The notes under the pieces: model-generated | What the model was told of the DNA's origin: nothing | Databases searched by the model: none | What the model saw: the letters and a program-made list of their open reading frames with translations, nothing else | NCBI GenBank assembly: GCA_035625725.1 | Contig: DASPPB010000080.1 | Coordinates: 1-64,000, forward strand | Direction: 5' to 3' | DNA: 64,000 nucleotides | Source: GJ-E10 sp035625725 | GTDB lineage: Bacteria > Pseudomonadota > Gammaproteobacteria > Burkholderiales > Burkholderiaceae_F | Shown here: piece after piece, positions 30,502 to 41,506 of the stretch | How the letters are laid out: the number at the start of each line of letters is the position of its first letter | How positions within the stretch are numbered: the first letter of the stretch is position 1 | Position numbers and translations under genes: made by a program

Positions 30502-31934
30502 CAGGCGTTGAGCGTACGACGATCAACCGCCAAGGCCGCCTCCCGCACGGCCTCCGAGAGCGTCGGGTGAGCGTGGCAAATACGGGCAAGATCCTCCGAG
30601 GAGGCCCGAAAAGACATCGCCACCACCGCTTCGGATATCAGTTCGGAGACGCCCGGGCCGATCATGTGCACGCCCAGAATCTCGTCCGTTGCCGAATCCG
30701 CGAGCATCTTGACGAAGCCCAGCGTGTGTCCGGCCGCCCGCGCCCTGCCATTGGCGGCAAACGGAAAACTGCCCGCGCGATAGGCCCGGCCGACCGCCTT
30801 CAGTTGCGCTTCGGTCTGTCCCACCCAGGCGATTTCGGGGTCGGTGTACACGACGTTGGGAATCGTCGCCAGATCCACGTGCCCTGCGCCACCGGCGATG
30901 CGCTCGGCCACGGCCACGCCCTCCTCTTCGGCCTTGTGCGCGAGCATCGGACCACGGACGACGTCGCCGATCGCCCAGACGCCGGGCAGGTTGGTCGCAC
31001 AATGCTCATCGACGACGATGCATCCGCGCTCATCCATGGTCAGTCCCACGCGTTGCGCCTCCAGGCCATCGGTGTTCGGTGCCCGCCCGACCGAAACAAT
31101 CAGGCGCTCGAACTCTAGCGTACGGGCTTGGTCGGCTGCCGCCGCGTCGCAAAACCGGACCCGGACTGCGCGCTCGTCGGCTTTGACCTCCTCGATGCGC
31201 ACCCCCAACTCGATCTTCAAGCCTTGCTTCGTGAAGGTTTTAAACGCCTCCCGCGCGATCTGCTCGTCGGCGACCGGCAGAAACGTCGGCAGGGCCTCGA
31301 GCAAAGTGACTTCCGCACCCAACCGGCGCCACACGGAGCCAAGCTCCAGGCCGATGACTCCGGCGCCGATGACCCCGAGTCGTTGCGGCACGCGCTCCAT
31401 CGCCAAAGCGCCGCTGTTCGACAGTATGCGCTGCTCGTCAAAAGCGACCCCCGCAAGGGCTCTGGGATTCGAGCCGGTGGCAACGATCACGTGCCGCGCG
31501 CGTACGATGCCATCGCCCGGCGCCACCGCAAGCTCCCAGCTGCCCCCCGGGGTGCGCTCGCGAAACGAGGCCCTGCCGTGCACAAACTCGACCTTGTTCT
31601 TCTTAAAGAGATACGAGATTCCCTCATTGTTCTGGCGCACCACCTTGGCCTTGCGCGCCTGCATGCGCTCCAGATCGACCGCGGGCGAGGGGCACACAAT
31701 GCCGTGATCGGCAAATTCGTGCACGAGCTGCACATAGTTTTCCGAGGACTGCAGCAGTGCCTTGGAGGGGATGCAGCCGACGTTGGTGCATGTGCCGCCC
31801 AGTGCCGGCCCTCCGCTGGGCGAGCGCCAGGCGTCGATGCATGCAACGCGCAAGCCGAGCTGCGCGGCGCGAATCGCAGCCACATAGCCGCCAGGCCCCG
31901 CCCCGATAACGGCCAGATCGAACTCCGAGCTCAT
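30501..31934 (-). CDS. lpdA: dihydrolipoyl dehydrogenase (E3 of 2-oxoglutarate dehydrogenase)
   Basis: A 477-residue FAD enzyme that re-oxidises lipoyl groups with NAD+. The FAD-binding GAGPGGYVAA, the redox disulfide GGTCTNVGCIPSKAL (Cys49, Cys54), the NAD-binding GAGVIGLELGSVW and the catalytic HAHPTLSEAV at the C-terminus are all present. It lies 16 bp after odhB, so it is the dedicated E3 of this complex. Confidence 0.95.
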   Translation of the reverse strand: MSSEFDLAVIGAGPGGYVAAIRAAQLGLRVACIDAWRSPSGGPALGGTCTNVGCIPSKALLQSSENYVQLVHEFADHGIVCPSPAVDLERMQARKAKVVRQNNEGISYLFKKNKVEFVHGRASFRERTPGGSWELAVAPGDGIVRARHVIVATGSNPRALAGVAFDEQRILSNSGALAMERVPQRLGVIGAGVIGLELGSVWRRLGAEVTLLEALPTFLPVADEQIAREAFKTFTKQGLKIELGVRIEEVKADERAVRVRFCDAAAADQARTLEFERLIVSVGRAPNTDGLEAQRVGLTMDERGCIVVDEHCATNLPGVWAIGDVVRGPMLAHKAEEEGVAVAERIAGGAGHVDLATIPNVVYTDPEIAWVGQTEAQLKAVGRAYRAGSFPFAANGRARAAGHTLGFVKMLADSATDEILGVHMIGPGVSELISEAVVAMSFRASSEDLARICHAHPTLSEAVREAALAVDRRTLNA

Positions 31935-31950
31935 TGGAATTTTTGGAGCG

Positions 31951-33216
31951 TCAGATTTCCAGCAGCAAACGCGCCGGATCTTCCAGCGCCTCCTTGATGG
32001 CGACCAGGGCCAGCACCGCTTCGCGTCCGTCGATGATGCGATGGTCGTAGGAAAGCGCCAGGTAGTTCATCGGGCGCACCACGATCTGGCCATTTTCGAC
32101 GACCGGGCGGTCGCGCGTGGCGTGCACGCCCAAAATAGCGGACTGCGGCGGATTGATGATCGGTGTGGAGAGCATCGAACCGAACACCCCGCCGTTGGAA
32201 ATGGTAAACGTCCCGCCCGTCAACTCTTCGATCGACAGCTTGCCTTCACCCGCTCGCTTGCCAAAATCGGCGATCTTCTTCTCAATCTGCGCAAAGCCCA
32301 GCGCGTCGGCGTCGCGCACGATCGGCACAACCAGTCCCCGCGGAGAGCCTACCGCGACGCCGATGTCGAAATAGCCGTGGTAGACGATGTCAGCGCCGTC
32401 GACCGAGGCGTTAACGATCGGGTAGCGCTTCAAGGCCGCAACCGCCGCCTTGACAAAAAACGACATGAAGCCCAGCTTGACGCCGTGTTCCTTTTCAAAG
32501 CGCTCCTTGTGTCGGTTGCGCAAATCGATGACCGGCTGCATGTTGACCTCGTTGAACGTGGTCAAAATCGCTGCGGTCGCCTGCGACTGTACCAATCGTT
32601 CCGCAACCCTCTGGCGCAGCCGCGACATGGCAACACGCTGCTCCGGTCGGTTGGCTAGCGCTTCGAGCTCCACGGGCGCTTTGACATCGGCAAGCGCGGC
32701 GGGCACCGCGGGCGCGGGCACACGCGGGGGCGCCGGCACCGCGGGCGCCGCGCCTGCCTGGGCAGCAATCACGTCTGCCTTGGTGATGCGGCCGTCGCGT
32801 CCCGTGCCGACAATGCCGGCGCCACTTTGGCCCGACTCGGAAAGCATGCGCGCGGCCGCGGGCATGAGGATCGCCCCCGCGGGCTGAGCGCCCGGGCGAG
32901 TATCGCCGCCCGGGACGGCCGGTGGCGCGGTTTTGGGCGCGGCTGGCGTCGCGGGCGCCGACGCCACGCCGGAGGCCGCGGCGTCGATGCGCGCGATGAC
33001 CTGCCCCGCAACCACGTTGGCGCCATCGTTTACGAGAATCTCGGCAAGCGAACCGCCCGAGGGAGCCGGAACCTCGAGCACGACCTTGTCGGTCTCAATC
33101 TCCACCAGAATCTCGTCGGCGCTAACGGGTGCACCGGGCGGCTTTTTCCAGTGCAACAGGGTCGCTTCTGATACGGACTCCGAGAGCTGCGGAACTTTGA
33201 CTTCGACTGTCGACAT
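31951..33216 (-). CDS. odhB: dihydrolipoamide succinyltransferase (E2 of 2-oxoglutarate dehydrogenase)
   Basis: A 421-residue E2. The N-terminal lipoyl domain carries the target Lys in EIETDKVVLEV (about residue 43). Ala/Pro-rich linkers surround the peripheral subunit-binding domain (AARMLSESGQSGAGIVGTGRDGRI region). The catalytic domain ends with SYDHRIIDGREAVLAL, holding the active-site His and Asp. It is 57 bp downstream of odhA and directly upstream of lpdA. Confidence 0.95.
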   Translation of the reverse strand: MSTVEVKVPQLSESVSEATLLHWKKPPGAPVSADEILVEIETDKVVLEVPAPSGGSLAEILVNDGANVVAGQVIARIDAAASGVASAPATPAAPKTAPPAVPGGDTRPGAQPAGAILMPAAARMLSESGQSGAGIVGTGRDGRITKADVIAAQAGAAPAVPAPPRVPAPAVPAALADVKAPVELEALANRPEQRVAMSRLRQRVAERLVQSQATAAILTTFNEVNMQPVIDLRNRHKERFEKEHGVKLGFMSFFVKAAVAALKRYPIVNASVDGADIVYHGYFDIGVAVGSPRGLVVPIVRDADALGFAQIEKKIADFGKRAGEGKLSIEELTGGTFTISNGGVFGSMLSTPIINPPQSAILGVHATRDRPVVENGQIVVRPMNYLALSYDHRIIDGREAVLALVAIKEALEDPARLLLEI

Positions 33217-33273
33217 GGTCTACCTTGCCTGCGCGAAAGTGCCCGCGCGCACGGCGCGCGGACCCGCCGCGAC

Positions 33274-36129
33274 TTACTTATTAAGAACCAACCCCTTGAA
33301 CTTCCCGAAGGCCGCATCGAGCAGCGCCTTGAGCTGCTCGGCGTGCTTCGCGTAATACCCCACCGCCGGAGATGCCGACGCCGGTCGCCCGGCATAAGCA
33401 AGCTTTTGCCCGTCAATCATATTTTCGAGCAGGTGATGCTGCACGTACAGCCACGCGCCCTGGTTCTGTGGCTCGTCTTGCGTCCATACGACCTCGACCA
33501 GATTCGGATAGCGCTTGAGCTCTGCAGCCAGCGCCTTGTGCGCAAACGGGTACAGCTGCTCAATGCGGATGATCGCAACGGATTGCAGATTGCGTTCGGC
33601 GCGCGCGTTGACCAGGTCGTAGTACACCCGTCCACTGCACGCGATCAGGCGCTTGGTTTTCGTCGGGTCCTCAACCGTGGCGTCCGCGATCACCGTCTTG
33701 AATTCGCCGCGCGCGAGTTCCTCGAGGCTTGAGCTGGCTTCGCGATTGCGCAGCAACGACTTGGGCGTCATGATGACCAGCGGCTTGCGGAACGGCCGGA
33801 TCATCTGGCGGCGCAGAAGGTGAAAAATCTGCGCCGCTGTCGTGGGCTGCACGACCTGCACGTTGTTGTCGGCGGCAAGCTGCAAAAAGCGCTCCAGGCG
33901 CGCCGAGGAGTGCTCCGGCCCCTGGCCCTCGAAGCCGTGCGGCAGCATCAATACCAGCCCCGACTGGCGCCCCCACTTCACCTCGCCGGAGGAGATGAAC
34001 TGATCAATTACGACCTGCGCCCCGTTGGCGAAGTCCCCGAACTGCGCCTCCCACACAACGAGCGAATTGGGCTCCGCGGTCGAATATCCGTATTCGAATC
34101 CGAGCACCGCCTCCTCGGAAAGCACGGAATCAATGACCACGAACGGCGCCTGCTGCTCGGTCACATTCTGCAGGGGAATAAATGTACCCTCGTTCCAGCG
34201 CTCGCGATTCTGATCGTGAAGCACCGCATGCCGGTGGGAAAAGGTCCCGCGGCCCGAGTCCTGTCCCGTGATGCGGACCGCGTAGCCGCTGGCCACCAGC
34301 GATGCGAAGGCCAGATGCTCGCCCATGCCCCAGTCCAGGGGCACCTTTCCTTCCACCATGGCGCGGCGGTCGGCAATGACCTTCTCCACGAGCGGATGCA
34401 GCTTGAAATTCTGGGGAACGGTCGTCAGACGCTCGCCAAGTCGCCGCAATTCGGCCAGCGGAACTGCGGTATCGGCGCTGTCGGTCCACTTGCGGTTCAG
34501 AAACGGCGACCAGTCGACCGCGTACTTGCTCTTGAAATTGGTGAGCGTCGGCTCAACGGACTGGCGGCCTTCGTCGAGCGCCTGACGAAACGCACGCACC
34601 ATTGTGTCGGCGTCCTCGGTCGTTATCACTGCCTGGGTGACCAACTTGTCCGCGTAGAGCTTGCGCGTGCCGGGGTGCGCGCCAATCTTTTTGTACATGA
34701 GCGGCTGCGTCACGGCGGGAGTGTCCTGCTCGTTGTGTCCCAGGCGGCGGAAGCAGACGATGTCCAAAACGACGTCCTTGTGAAATTCCCGGCGGAAGTC
34801 CAACGCGATCAGCGTCGCGAGTACCACCGCCTCCGGGTCGTCGCCATTTACATGCAGCACGGGCGCCTCGATCATCTTGACCACGTCCGTGCAATACAAG
34901 CTCGAGCGCGAGTCGCGCGGATCGGAGGTCGTAAAGCCGATCTGGTTGTTGATGACGATGTGCACCGTGCCGCCGGTACCGTAGCCCCGCGTCTGCGCGA
35001 GCGCCAGCGTCTCCATCACAACGCCCTGGCCCGCGAAGGCCGCGTCGCCGTGAACCTGTACGGCGAGCACTTTGGCGCCGCCAACATCGCCGCGCCGCTC
35101 CTGGCGAGCCCGTACCGATCCCTCGACAACCGGATCGACGATCTCCAAATGAGAGGGATTGAAAGCCAGGGACAGGTGTACGGGGCCCCCGCTTGTCGAG
35201 ACGTCGCTGGAGAATCCCAAATGGTATTTGACGTCGCCGGCAGACAGATCGGCCGCCGCCTTGCCCTCGAATTCCGCAAACAAATCCTTGGGCATCTTGC
35301 CCAAGATGTTCACCAGCACGTTGAGCCGCCCGCGGTGCGCCATGCCGATGACGATTTCCTCCACGCCAGACAGGCCCGCGTGCTGAACCAGCGCGTCCAT
35401 AGCCGCGATGAAGCTCTCGCCACCTTCCAGGGAAAATCGCTTCTGCCCCACGTATTTCGTGTGGAGGTAGCGCTCCAGACCTTCCGCCGCGGTCACGCGC
35501 TCGAGTATCCGGCGCTTTTGCACGGGGGCAAAATTAGGCGTCGAGCGGATCGACTCGAGGCGCTGCTGCAACCAGCGCTTTTGCGTGTGGTCGCCAAGGT
35601 ACATGTACTCGGCGCCGATCGTTCCGCAATACGTCTGGCGCGCGGCCCCGATGATTTCGCGCAGTGTCGCTTGTTCCGGCCCGAAGTAGGTGTTGGCAGC
35701 CGAGAACACGATGTCCATATCGGCCTCGGTCAGATCGTAAAAAGCCGGTTCGAGTTCCGGTATCGCAACGCGCTCCTGGCGCTTTAAGGGGTCAAGGTCC
35801 GCCCAGCGGCATCCGAGAAATCGGTAAGCCGCGATGATCGACTGCACGTGGACCTGCTTGCGGGCGACCGACAGGTCGGTTGCCGCAACTGTGGGGCGCA
35901 GGCTGCCGGCCTTGGCCCGCATCGCGAAGGACTCGACGATGGGCGCATGGGCGACGTCGTGAGTCGACGCCCTGCCGTCGGCGGCCGGTACCAGCTGCAG
36001 CCGGTCGAAATAGACGCGCCACTTCTCCGGAACCGAGCCCGGATTGTCAAGGTAGCGCTCGTAGAGTTCCTCTACGTACGGCGTGTTGCCGCCAAACAGG
36101 TAGGAGTTGGCCTGAAACTGTCGCATCAT
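33274..36129 (-). CDS. odhA: 2-oxoglutarate dehydrogenase E1 component
   Basis: A 951-residue thiamine-diphosphate enzyme that decarboxylates 2-oxoglutarate. Family signatures include the N-terminal YLFGGNTPYVEELYERYLDNP, VIGMAHRGRLNVLVNILGK, the TPP-binding area AVQVHGDAAFAGQGVVMETL and LLPHGFEGQGPEHSSARLER. Of the two adjacent ATGs, 36129 is used, with AGGCAGGC upstream; the frame is open a little further but adds only 12 residues. A 255-bp gap separates it from gltA, so it may have its own promoter. Confidence 0.96.
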   Translation of the reverse strand: MMRQFQANSYLFGGNTPYVEELYERYLDNPGSVPEKWRVYFDRLQLVPAADGRASTHDVAHAPIVESFAMRAKAGSLRPTVAATDLSVARKQVHVQSIIAAYRFLGCRWADLDPLKRQERVAIPELEPAFYDLTEADMDIVFSAANTYFGPEQATLREIIGAARQTYCGTIGAEYMYLGDHTQKRWLQQRLESIRSTPNFAPVQKRRILERVTAAEGLERYLHTKYVGQKRFSLEGGESFIAAMDALVQHAGLSGVEEIVIGMAHRGRLNVLVNILGKMPKDLFAEFEGKAAADLSAGDVKYHLGFSSDVSTSGGPVHLSLAFNPSHLEIVDPVVEGSVRARQERRGDVGGAKVLAVQVHGDAAFAGQGVVMETLALAQTRGYGTGGTVHIVINNQIGFTTSDPRDSRSSLYCTDVVKMIEAPVLHVNGDDPEAVVLATLIALDFRREFHKDVVLDIVCFRRLGHNEQDTPAVTQPLMYKKIGAHPGTRKLYADKLVTQAVITTEDADTMVRAFRQALDEGRQSVEPTLTNFKSKYAVDWSPFLNRKWTDSADTAVPLAELRRLGERLTTVPQNFKLHPLVEKVIADRRAMVEGKVPLDWGMGEHLAFASLVASGYAVRITGQDSGRGTFSHRHAVLHDQNRERWNEGTFIPLQNVTEQQAPFVVIDSVLSEEAVLGFEYGYSTAEPNSLVVWEAQFGDFANGAQVVIDQFISSGEVKWGRQSGLVLMLPHGFEGQGPEHSSARLERFLQLAADNNVQVVQPTTAAQIFHLLRRQMIRPFRKPLVIMTPKSLLRNREASSSLEELARGEFKTVIADATVEDPTKTKRLIACSGRVYYDLVNARAERNLQSVAIIRIEQLYPFAHKALAAELKRYPNLVEVVWTQDEPQNQGAWLYVQHHLLENMIDGQKLAYAGRPASASPAVGYYAKHAEQLKALLDAAFGKFKGLVLNK

Positions 36130-36384
36130 GGTGTAGCCTGCCTTTTCGAACGAGCTTCTCGTCAAAATTGCCCGACCGGCGCCTGACCGGCCGACTCACG
36201 CGTCCCCGGATTCCGGAGTCGCTGAACGCCTCACCTTGTGCGCGCTCGCGGCCCTGATGCCACCGCGGGCGCCGAGTCTGCGGCGCCACGTGCAACGCGC
36301 AATTGTCATCCTAGCACCGGAATGCCGCTTGGCCGGGCCTGCGGATCGCAAGAAAAGAAGGGGCATTGGTGCGGCAGAGGCCAG

Positions 36385-37701
<1,317 letters not shown>

Positions 37702-37772
37702 TTGGATTTCCTCAAGGTGATGGCGACTTCTGCAATGAAAGAAATGCCCAGTTTGTCGCTCTGGTCGGCTTC

Positions 37773-38084
37773 CTAGGCCGACTGCAGCATCGCCAAAAGT
37801 TTGCGCACCGACGGGCAGTCCAACACCCCTTGCGGTTGCGCGCGTCCCAGCGCCAGATCGAGGAGCTCGCCGTCGGCCAAAGCCAGCAGCTGCACGAGCG
37901 CAGCGAGCACGCTGGCGTCGAGCGCCGCGCCATGGCGATCAAAAAACCGCTCCAGCAGCAGGTCATTTTCCAGCATGCCGCGCCGCGCCCGCCAGCGCGC
38001 GCGGCGCAGTGCGACGCACGCCTCGGCATCCGGATCGGTGCCAGCCGCCGGCGCAACGCCGCAATGCTTCCGTTCCATCGGCAT
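37773..38084 (-). CDS. sdhE: FAD assembly factor SdhE
   Basis: A protein of about 103 residues that promotes covalent flavinylation of SdhA. The RRGMLENDLLLERFF stretch contains the RGxxE motif typical of SdhE/YgfY. The first ATG shares one base with the sdhB stop (TGATG); a second ATG six bases on is possible. The N-terminal 20 residues (GVAPAAGTDPDA) are an extension relative to E. coli SdhE. Confidence 0.88.
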   Translation of the reverse strand: MPMERKHCGVAPAAGTDPDAEACVALRRARWRARRGMLENDLLLERFFDRHGAALDASVLAALVQLLALADGELLDLALGRAQPQGVLDCPSVRKLLAMLQSA

Positions 38085-38836
38085 CAGACCTCCCGCCGCA
38101 GCATGAGCTCCTTGATCTTCCCGATCGCCAGTGTCGGATTGAGCCCTTTGGGACACACATCGACGCAGTTCATGATCGTGTGGCAACGAAACAGCCGGTA
38201 CGGGTCCATGAGGTTGTCGAGTCGCTCGGCCCCTGCCTGGTCCCGACTGTCCGCAAGGAAGCGGTACGCCTGCAGCAGGCCGGCCGGCCCGACAAACTTG
38301 TCGGGGTTCCACCAAAAGCTCGGGCACGATGTCGAGCAGCACGCGCACAAAATGCACTCGTAGAGGCCGTCGAGCTCGTCGCGCTGCTCGGGCGATTGCA
38401 ACCGTTCACGCTCTGGCGGTGCGCTGTGGTTGATCAAGTAGGGTTTGATCGAGTGGTACTGCTCGAAAAAATCTGTCATATCGACGATCAAGTCGCGCAC
38501 GACCGGCAGACCGGGAAGCGGCCGCAGTTCGATCGGCTGGCGCAATTCACGCAGGTTTGTGATGCACGCCAGGCCGTTGCGCCCGTTGATGTTCATGGCG
38601 TCGGACCCGCACACCCCTTCGCGACAGGAACGGCGAAACGAAAGGCTGTCGTCCACGTCCGCTTTGATGCGCATGAGCGCGTCGAGCAGCATCTTGTCGT
38701 GCGCATGCAGGCGCACCTCCAGGTCCTGCATGCGTGGCTTGCGGTCTTTTTCCGGATCGTAGCGGTAGATGCGAAAGCGCGCGGTGCCCGTCATCTTCGA
38801 GGATTGCGGTCCGGAAACAGGACTTGTGGAAGTCAT
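38084..38836 (-). CDS. sdhB: succinate dehydrogenase iron-sulfur subunit
   Basis: A 250-residue subunit holding three Fe-S clusters: CREGVCGSDAMNINGRNGLAC (2Fe-2S), CILCACCSTSC (4Fe-4S) and CHTIMNCVDVCPKG (3Fe-4S). It passes electrons from SdhA to quinone. ATG 38836 has GAAGGA upstream and lies just after the sdhA stop; the frame is open slightly beyond but overlaps sdhA. Confidence 0.95.
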   Translation of the reverse strand: MTSTSPVSGPQSSKMTGTARFRIYRYDPEKDRKPRMQDLEVRLHAHDKMLLDALMRIKADVDDSLSFRRSCREGVCGSDAMNINGRNGLACITNLRELRQPIELRPLPGLPVVRDLIVDMTDFFEQYHSIKPYLINHSAPPERERLQSPEQRDELDGLYECILCACCSTSCPSFWWNPDKFVGPAGLLQAYRFLADSRDQAGAERLDNLMDPYRLFRCHTIMNCVDVCPKGLNPTLAIGKIKELMLRREV

Positions 38837-38849
38837 CCGTGCGGATCCT

Positions 38850-40613
38850 TCAAAACGTGCGTTTCTTCGGCTCAAAGGTCGGGACGCTCAGCGCCTTGAC
38901 GTGCACCGGCTTGTACTGGATGCCGCCGCCGCCCGCGTACCACAAGGTATGTTTCATCCAATTGGCGTCGTCGCGCTGGGGAAAATCATCGCGCGCGTGC
39001 GCGCCGCGACTTTCGGTGCGCGCGCGCGCCGATTCGACGGTCGCTTGCGCGGTGGCGACCAGATTGGAGAGTTCGATGGCCTCGACCCGGGCGGTATTGA
39101 AGATGCGCGACTTGTCGCTGATCGCGACTCGTGCGGCCCGTTTGGCCAGCTCCGCCACCATGCTTGCGCCCTCGGCCAGCAACGAGCCCGTGCGAAACAC
39201 CCCGCAGTGCGCCTGCATGACGCGACGCAACTCCGCGGCGACGTCCTGCGTGCGCTCCCCGCCGGAGCGTGCGTCAAGCTCGGCCAGCCGCGCCAGCGTT
39301 GCCTCGCCCGCGTTGGGCGGCATCGCCTTGTGACTCGGCTTGTCGCGCAGCGCCGCGGCAATGTGGTTGCCTGCCGAGCGTCCAAAAACGATGAGATCGA
39401 GCAAGGAATTGGTCCCCAGCCGATTGGCCCCGTGCACCGAGACGCACGAGCACTCGCCGATGGCATAGAGTCCGCCCACGACCGCTTCCGGATTGCCCGG
39501 TGCCGGGGCGACGACCTGACCGTGATAGTTTGCCGGTATTCCGCCCATCTGATAGTGGATCGTGGGCACTACCGGTATCGGTTCGCGAATCGGATCGACG
39601 TTGGCGAACTTCAGGGCGATTTCGCGAATCGACGGAAGTCGCTTGAGGATCGTTTCGGCGCCCAGATGATCGAGCTTGAGCATCACGTGGTCGCCCTCCG
39701 GGCCGCAGCCGCGCCCCTCCTTGATCTCCTGATCCATGGAGCGGGAGACAAAATCGCGCGGCGCCAGATCCTTGAGCGTGGGGGCATAGCGCTCCATGAA
39801 GCGCTCTCCACGCGAATTGAGCAAGATTCCGCCTTCCCCCCGCACGCCCTCCGTGATCAGCACGCCGGCTCCGGCAACGCCGGTCGGATGGAATTGCCAA
39901 AATTCCATGTCTTGCAACGGCAATCCGGCGCGCGCGACCATACCGAGCCCGTCGCCCGTGTTGATGTAGGCGTTTGTCGAGGCGGCAAAAATGCGTCCGG
40001 CGCCGCCCGTGGCCAGCACCGTAACCTTGCTCTCGAGGAGCACGGGCATGCCGGTTTCCATCTCCAGCGCAATCACGCCCAGACAATCGCCATCGTCGTC
40101 GCGGACCAGGTCAAGAGCCATGAACTCCACGAAAAACTGCGTCTTGGCCGCGACGTTGCACTGATACAAGGTGTGCAGAAGTGCGTGCCCGGTACGGTCC
40201 GCCGCCGCGCACGCCCGGGGCACCGGTTTTTCGCCGAAGTTTGCCGAGTGCCCGCCGAAGGGCCGCTGGTAAATCGTGCCGTCGGGATTGCGATCGAAGG
40301 GCATCCCCAGGTGCTCGAGCTCGTAGACGGCGCTCGGCGCCTCGCGGCACATGAACTCAATGGCATCCTGATCGCCCAGGTAATCCGACCCTTTGACGGT
40401 GTCGAACATGTGCCAGAGCCATTGGTCCTCGGTCATGTTGCCCAGCGCTGCGCCGATGCCCCCCTGCGCGGCGACCGTATGCGATCGTGTGGGAAAGACC
40501 TTGGAGAGCACCGCAACGCTCAGACCTGCGCGCGCCAACTGCAGCGAGCAGCGCATGCCGGCGCCGCCCGCGCCGACGATCACAGCATCAAACCGACGGC
40601 GGGCCAGGGCCAT
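38850..40613 (-). CDS. sdhA: succinate dehydrogenase flavoprotein subunit
   Basis: A 587-residue catalytic subunit. The FAD-binding VIVGAGGAGMRCSLQLA, the covalent-FAD His in RSHTVAAQGGIGAALGN, and the substrate residues in HPTGVAGAGVLITEG and VHGANRLGTNSLLDL are present. The start is ATG 40613; a longer frame would overlap sdhD. It lies 5 bp after the sdhD stop. Confidence 0.96.
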   Translation of the reverse strand: MALARRRFDAVIVGAGGAGMRCSLQLARAGLSVAVLSKVFPTRSHTVAAQGGIGAALGNMTEDQWLWHMFDTVKGSDYLGDQDAIEFMCREAPSAVYELEHLGMPFDRNPDGTIYQRPFGGHSANFGEKPVPRACAAADRTGHALLHTLYQCNVAAKTQFFVEFMALDLVRDDDGDCLGVIALEMETGMPVLLESKVTVLATGGAGRIFAASTNAYINTGDGLGMVARAGLPLQDMEFWQFHPTGVAGAGVLITEGVRGEGGILLNSRGERFMERYAPTLKDLAPRDFVSRSMDQEIKEGRGCGPEGDHVMLKLDHLGAETILKRLPSIREIALKFANVDPIREPIPVVPTIHYQMGGIPANYHGQVVAPAPGNPEAVVGGLYAIGECSCVSVHGANRLGTNSLLDLIVFGRSAGNHIAAALRDKPSHKAMPPNAGEATLARLAELDARSGGERTQDVAAELRRVMQAHCGVFRTGSLLAEGASMVAELAKRAARVAISDKSRIFNTARVEAIELSNLVATAQATVESARARTESRGAHARDDFPQRDDANWMKHTLWYAGGGGIQYKPVHVKALSVPTFEPKKRTF

Positions 40614-40618
40614 GGCGC

Positions 40619-40975
40619 TCAAACGCTCCAAAGGATTTGGATACACCAAACCAGGCAATACAGCAGCCACACGATCGTGCCCACGTGCAACGCAAGCCGC
40701 AATCCCGCGGGCTTTATGTAGTCCATCCAAATGTCGCGCACGCCGATCCATGCGTGGTAGCAAAGCGCGATAACCGCAAGCACGGTAACGAGCTTCATCG
40801 GTACCGGGGCGAAAATCCCCGCCCAGGCCTCGTAGTCAAGCCGCCGCGCAAGCGCCAAGCCACCGGCGACCAACAATACGAAGGCGATGAGTACGAGCGC
40901 GGTCACGCGCTGAACGAGCCAGTCGCGTAATCCGTAGTGCGCCCCGACGAACACCCGCCGAGATCCGATGGCCAT
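40619..40975 (-). CDS. sdhD: succinate dehydrogenase membrane anchor SdhD
   Basis: A 118-residue, three-helix anchor subunit. YHAWIGVRDIWMDYI carries the family His-x10-Asp-Tyr-type pattern at the haem/quinone site. The ATG shares one base with the sdhC stop (TGATG), so it is translationally coupled. Length and order sdhC-D-A-B are standard. Confidence 0.92.
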   Translation of the reverse strand: MAIGSRRVFVGAHYGLRDWLVQRVTALVLIAFVLLVAGGLALARRLDYEAWAGIFAPVPMKLVTVLAVIALCYHAWIGVRDIWMDYIKPAGLRLALHVGTIVWLLYCLVWCIQILWSV

Positions 40976-41394
40976 CAAAGCACTCCAAAGACAAACAGCG
41001 CAAAAACGAAGGTCAGCGACACGCTCACGGCGAGCACCGCGACGGAACTGCGCAGGGCCGCGATCCGGTCGACGCCAAGGTGCAAATCCAGCAGCAAAAA
41101 GCGCACTCCGGCGCAGAGGTGGTGCAGCAGGGCCCAGCCCAGCCCGAGGAGCACAAGGCGTGAGAGCCAGCCCTGACACAGTTGCACGAGGCGATCGAAA
41201 CTGCTCTCCGAACTCAGGCTCAGGTCGAAGAGCCAAAGCAGCAGGGGCAGGAACAAAAACAGCAACAAACCGCTGATCCGGTGCAAGATCGAGACCACGC
41301 CCGGCAGCGGCAGACGGTAGTTGCGCAACTGATCGACGCGGATGTTGCGGATCTGCGACCGCGATGCACGGGGAGAGGGATGCGGCTTCGTCAT
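40975..41394 (-). CDS. sdhC: succinate dehydrogenase cytochrome b556 subunit SdhC
   Basis: A 139-residue, three-helix subunit. SILHRISGLLLFLFLP contains the conserved Ser and Arg near the quinone site, and LLHHLCAGVRFLLLDLHLG holds the haem b ligand His. ATG 41394 is chosen because it gives the usual N-terminus (RNYRLPLPGVVSILHR near residue 25). It is the first gene of the sdh operon. Confidence 0.92.
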   Translation of the reverse strand: MTKPHPSPRASRSQIRNIRVDQLRNYRLPLPGVVSILHRISGLLLFLFLPLLLWLFDLSLSSESSFDRLVQLCQGWLSRLVLLGLGWALLHHLCAGVRFLLLDLHLGVDRIAALRSSVAVLAVSVSLTFVFALFVFGVL

Positions 41395-41445
41395 AGTCGG
41401 TTCCGCGCCAATGGTACGACGACCGAATCGCCAGGTCGCGACGCT

Positions 41446-41473
41446 ATTCTGACGCAATTCGCGCGCGGGGCAA
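41446..41473 (-). promoter_or_regulatory. candidate promoter of the sdh-gltA operon
   Basis: On the minus strand TTGCCC (41473-41468), a 16-base spacer and CAGAAT (41451-41446) form a moderate sigma70-type promoter. The start would fall near 41440, about 45 nt before the sdhC ATG and inside the short gap after gntR. The match is only fair (four of six in each hexamer). Confidence 0.3.
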
Positions 41474-41506
41474 AAACTTGCTTGGAGCGCATCGGGGGCG
41501 GTCGCC

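Noticed and set aside
33820..35787. A 655-codon open frame opposite odhA.
   Set aside because: Antisense shadow of a fully conserved 2-oxoglutarate dehydrogenase gene.
38769..40721. A 650-codon open frame opposite sdhA.
   Set aside because: Antisense shadow of a complete succinate dehydrogenase flavoprotein gene.
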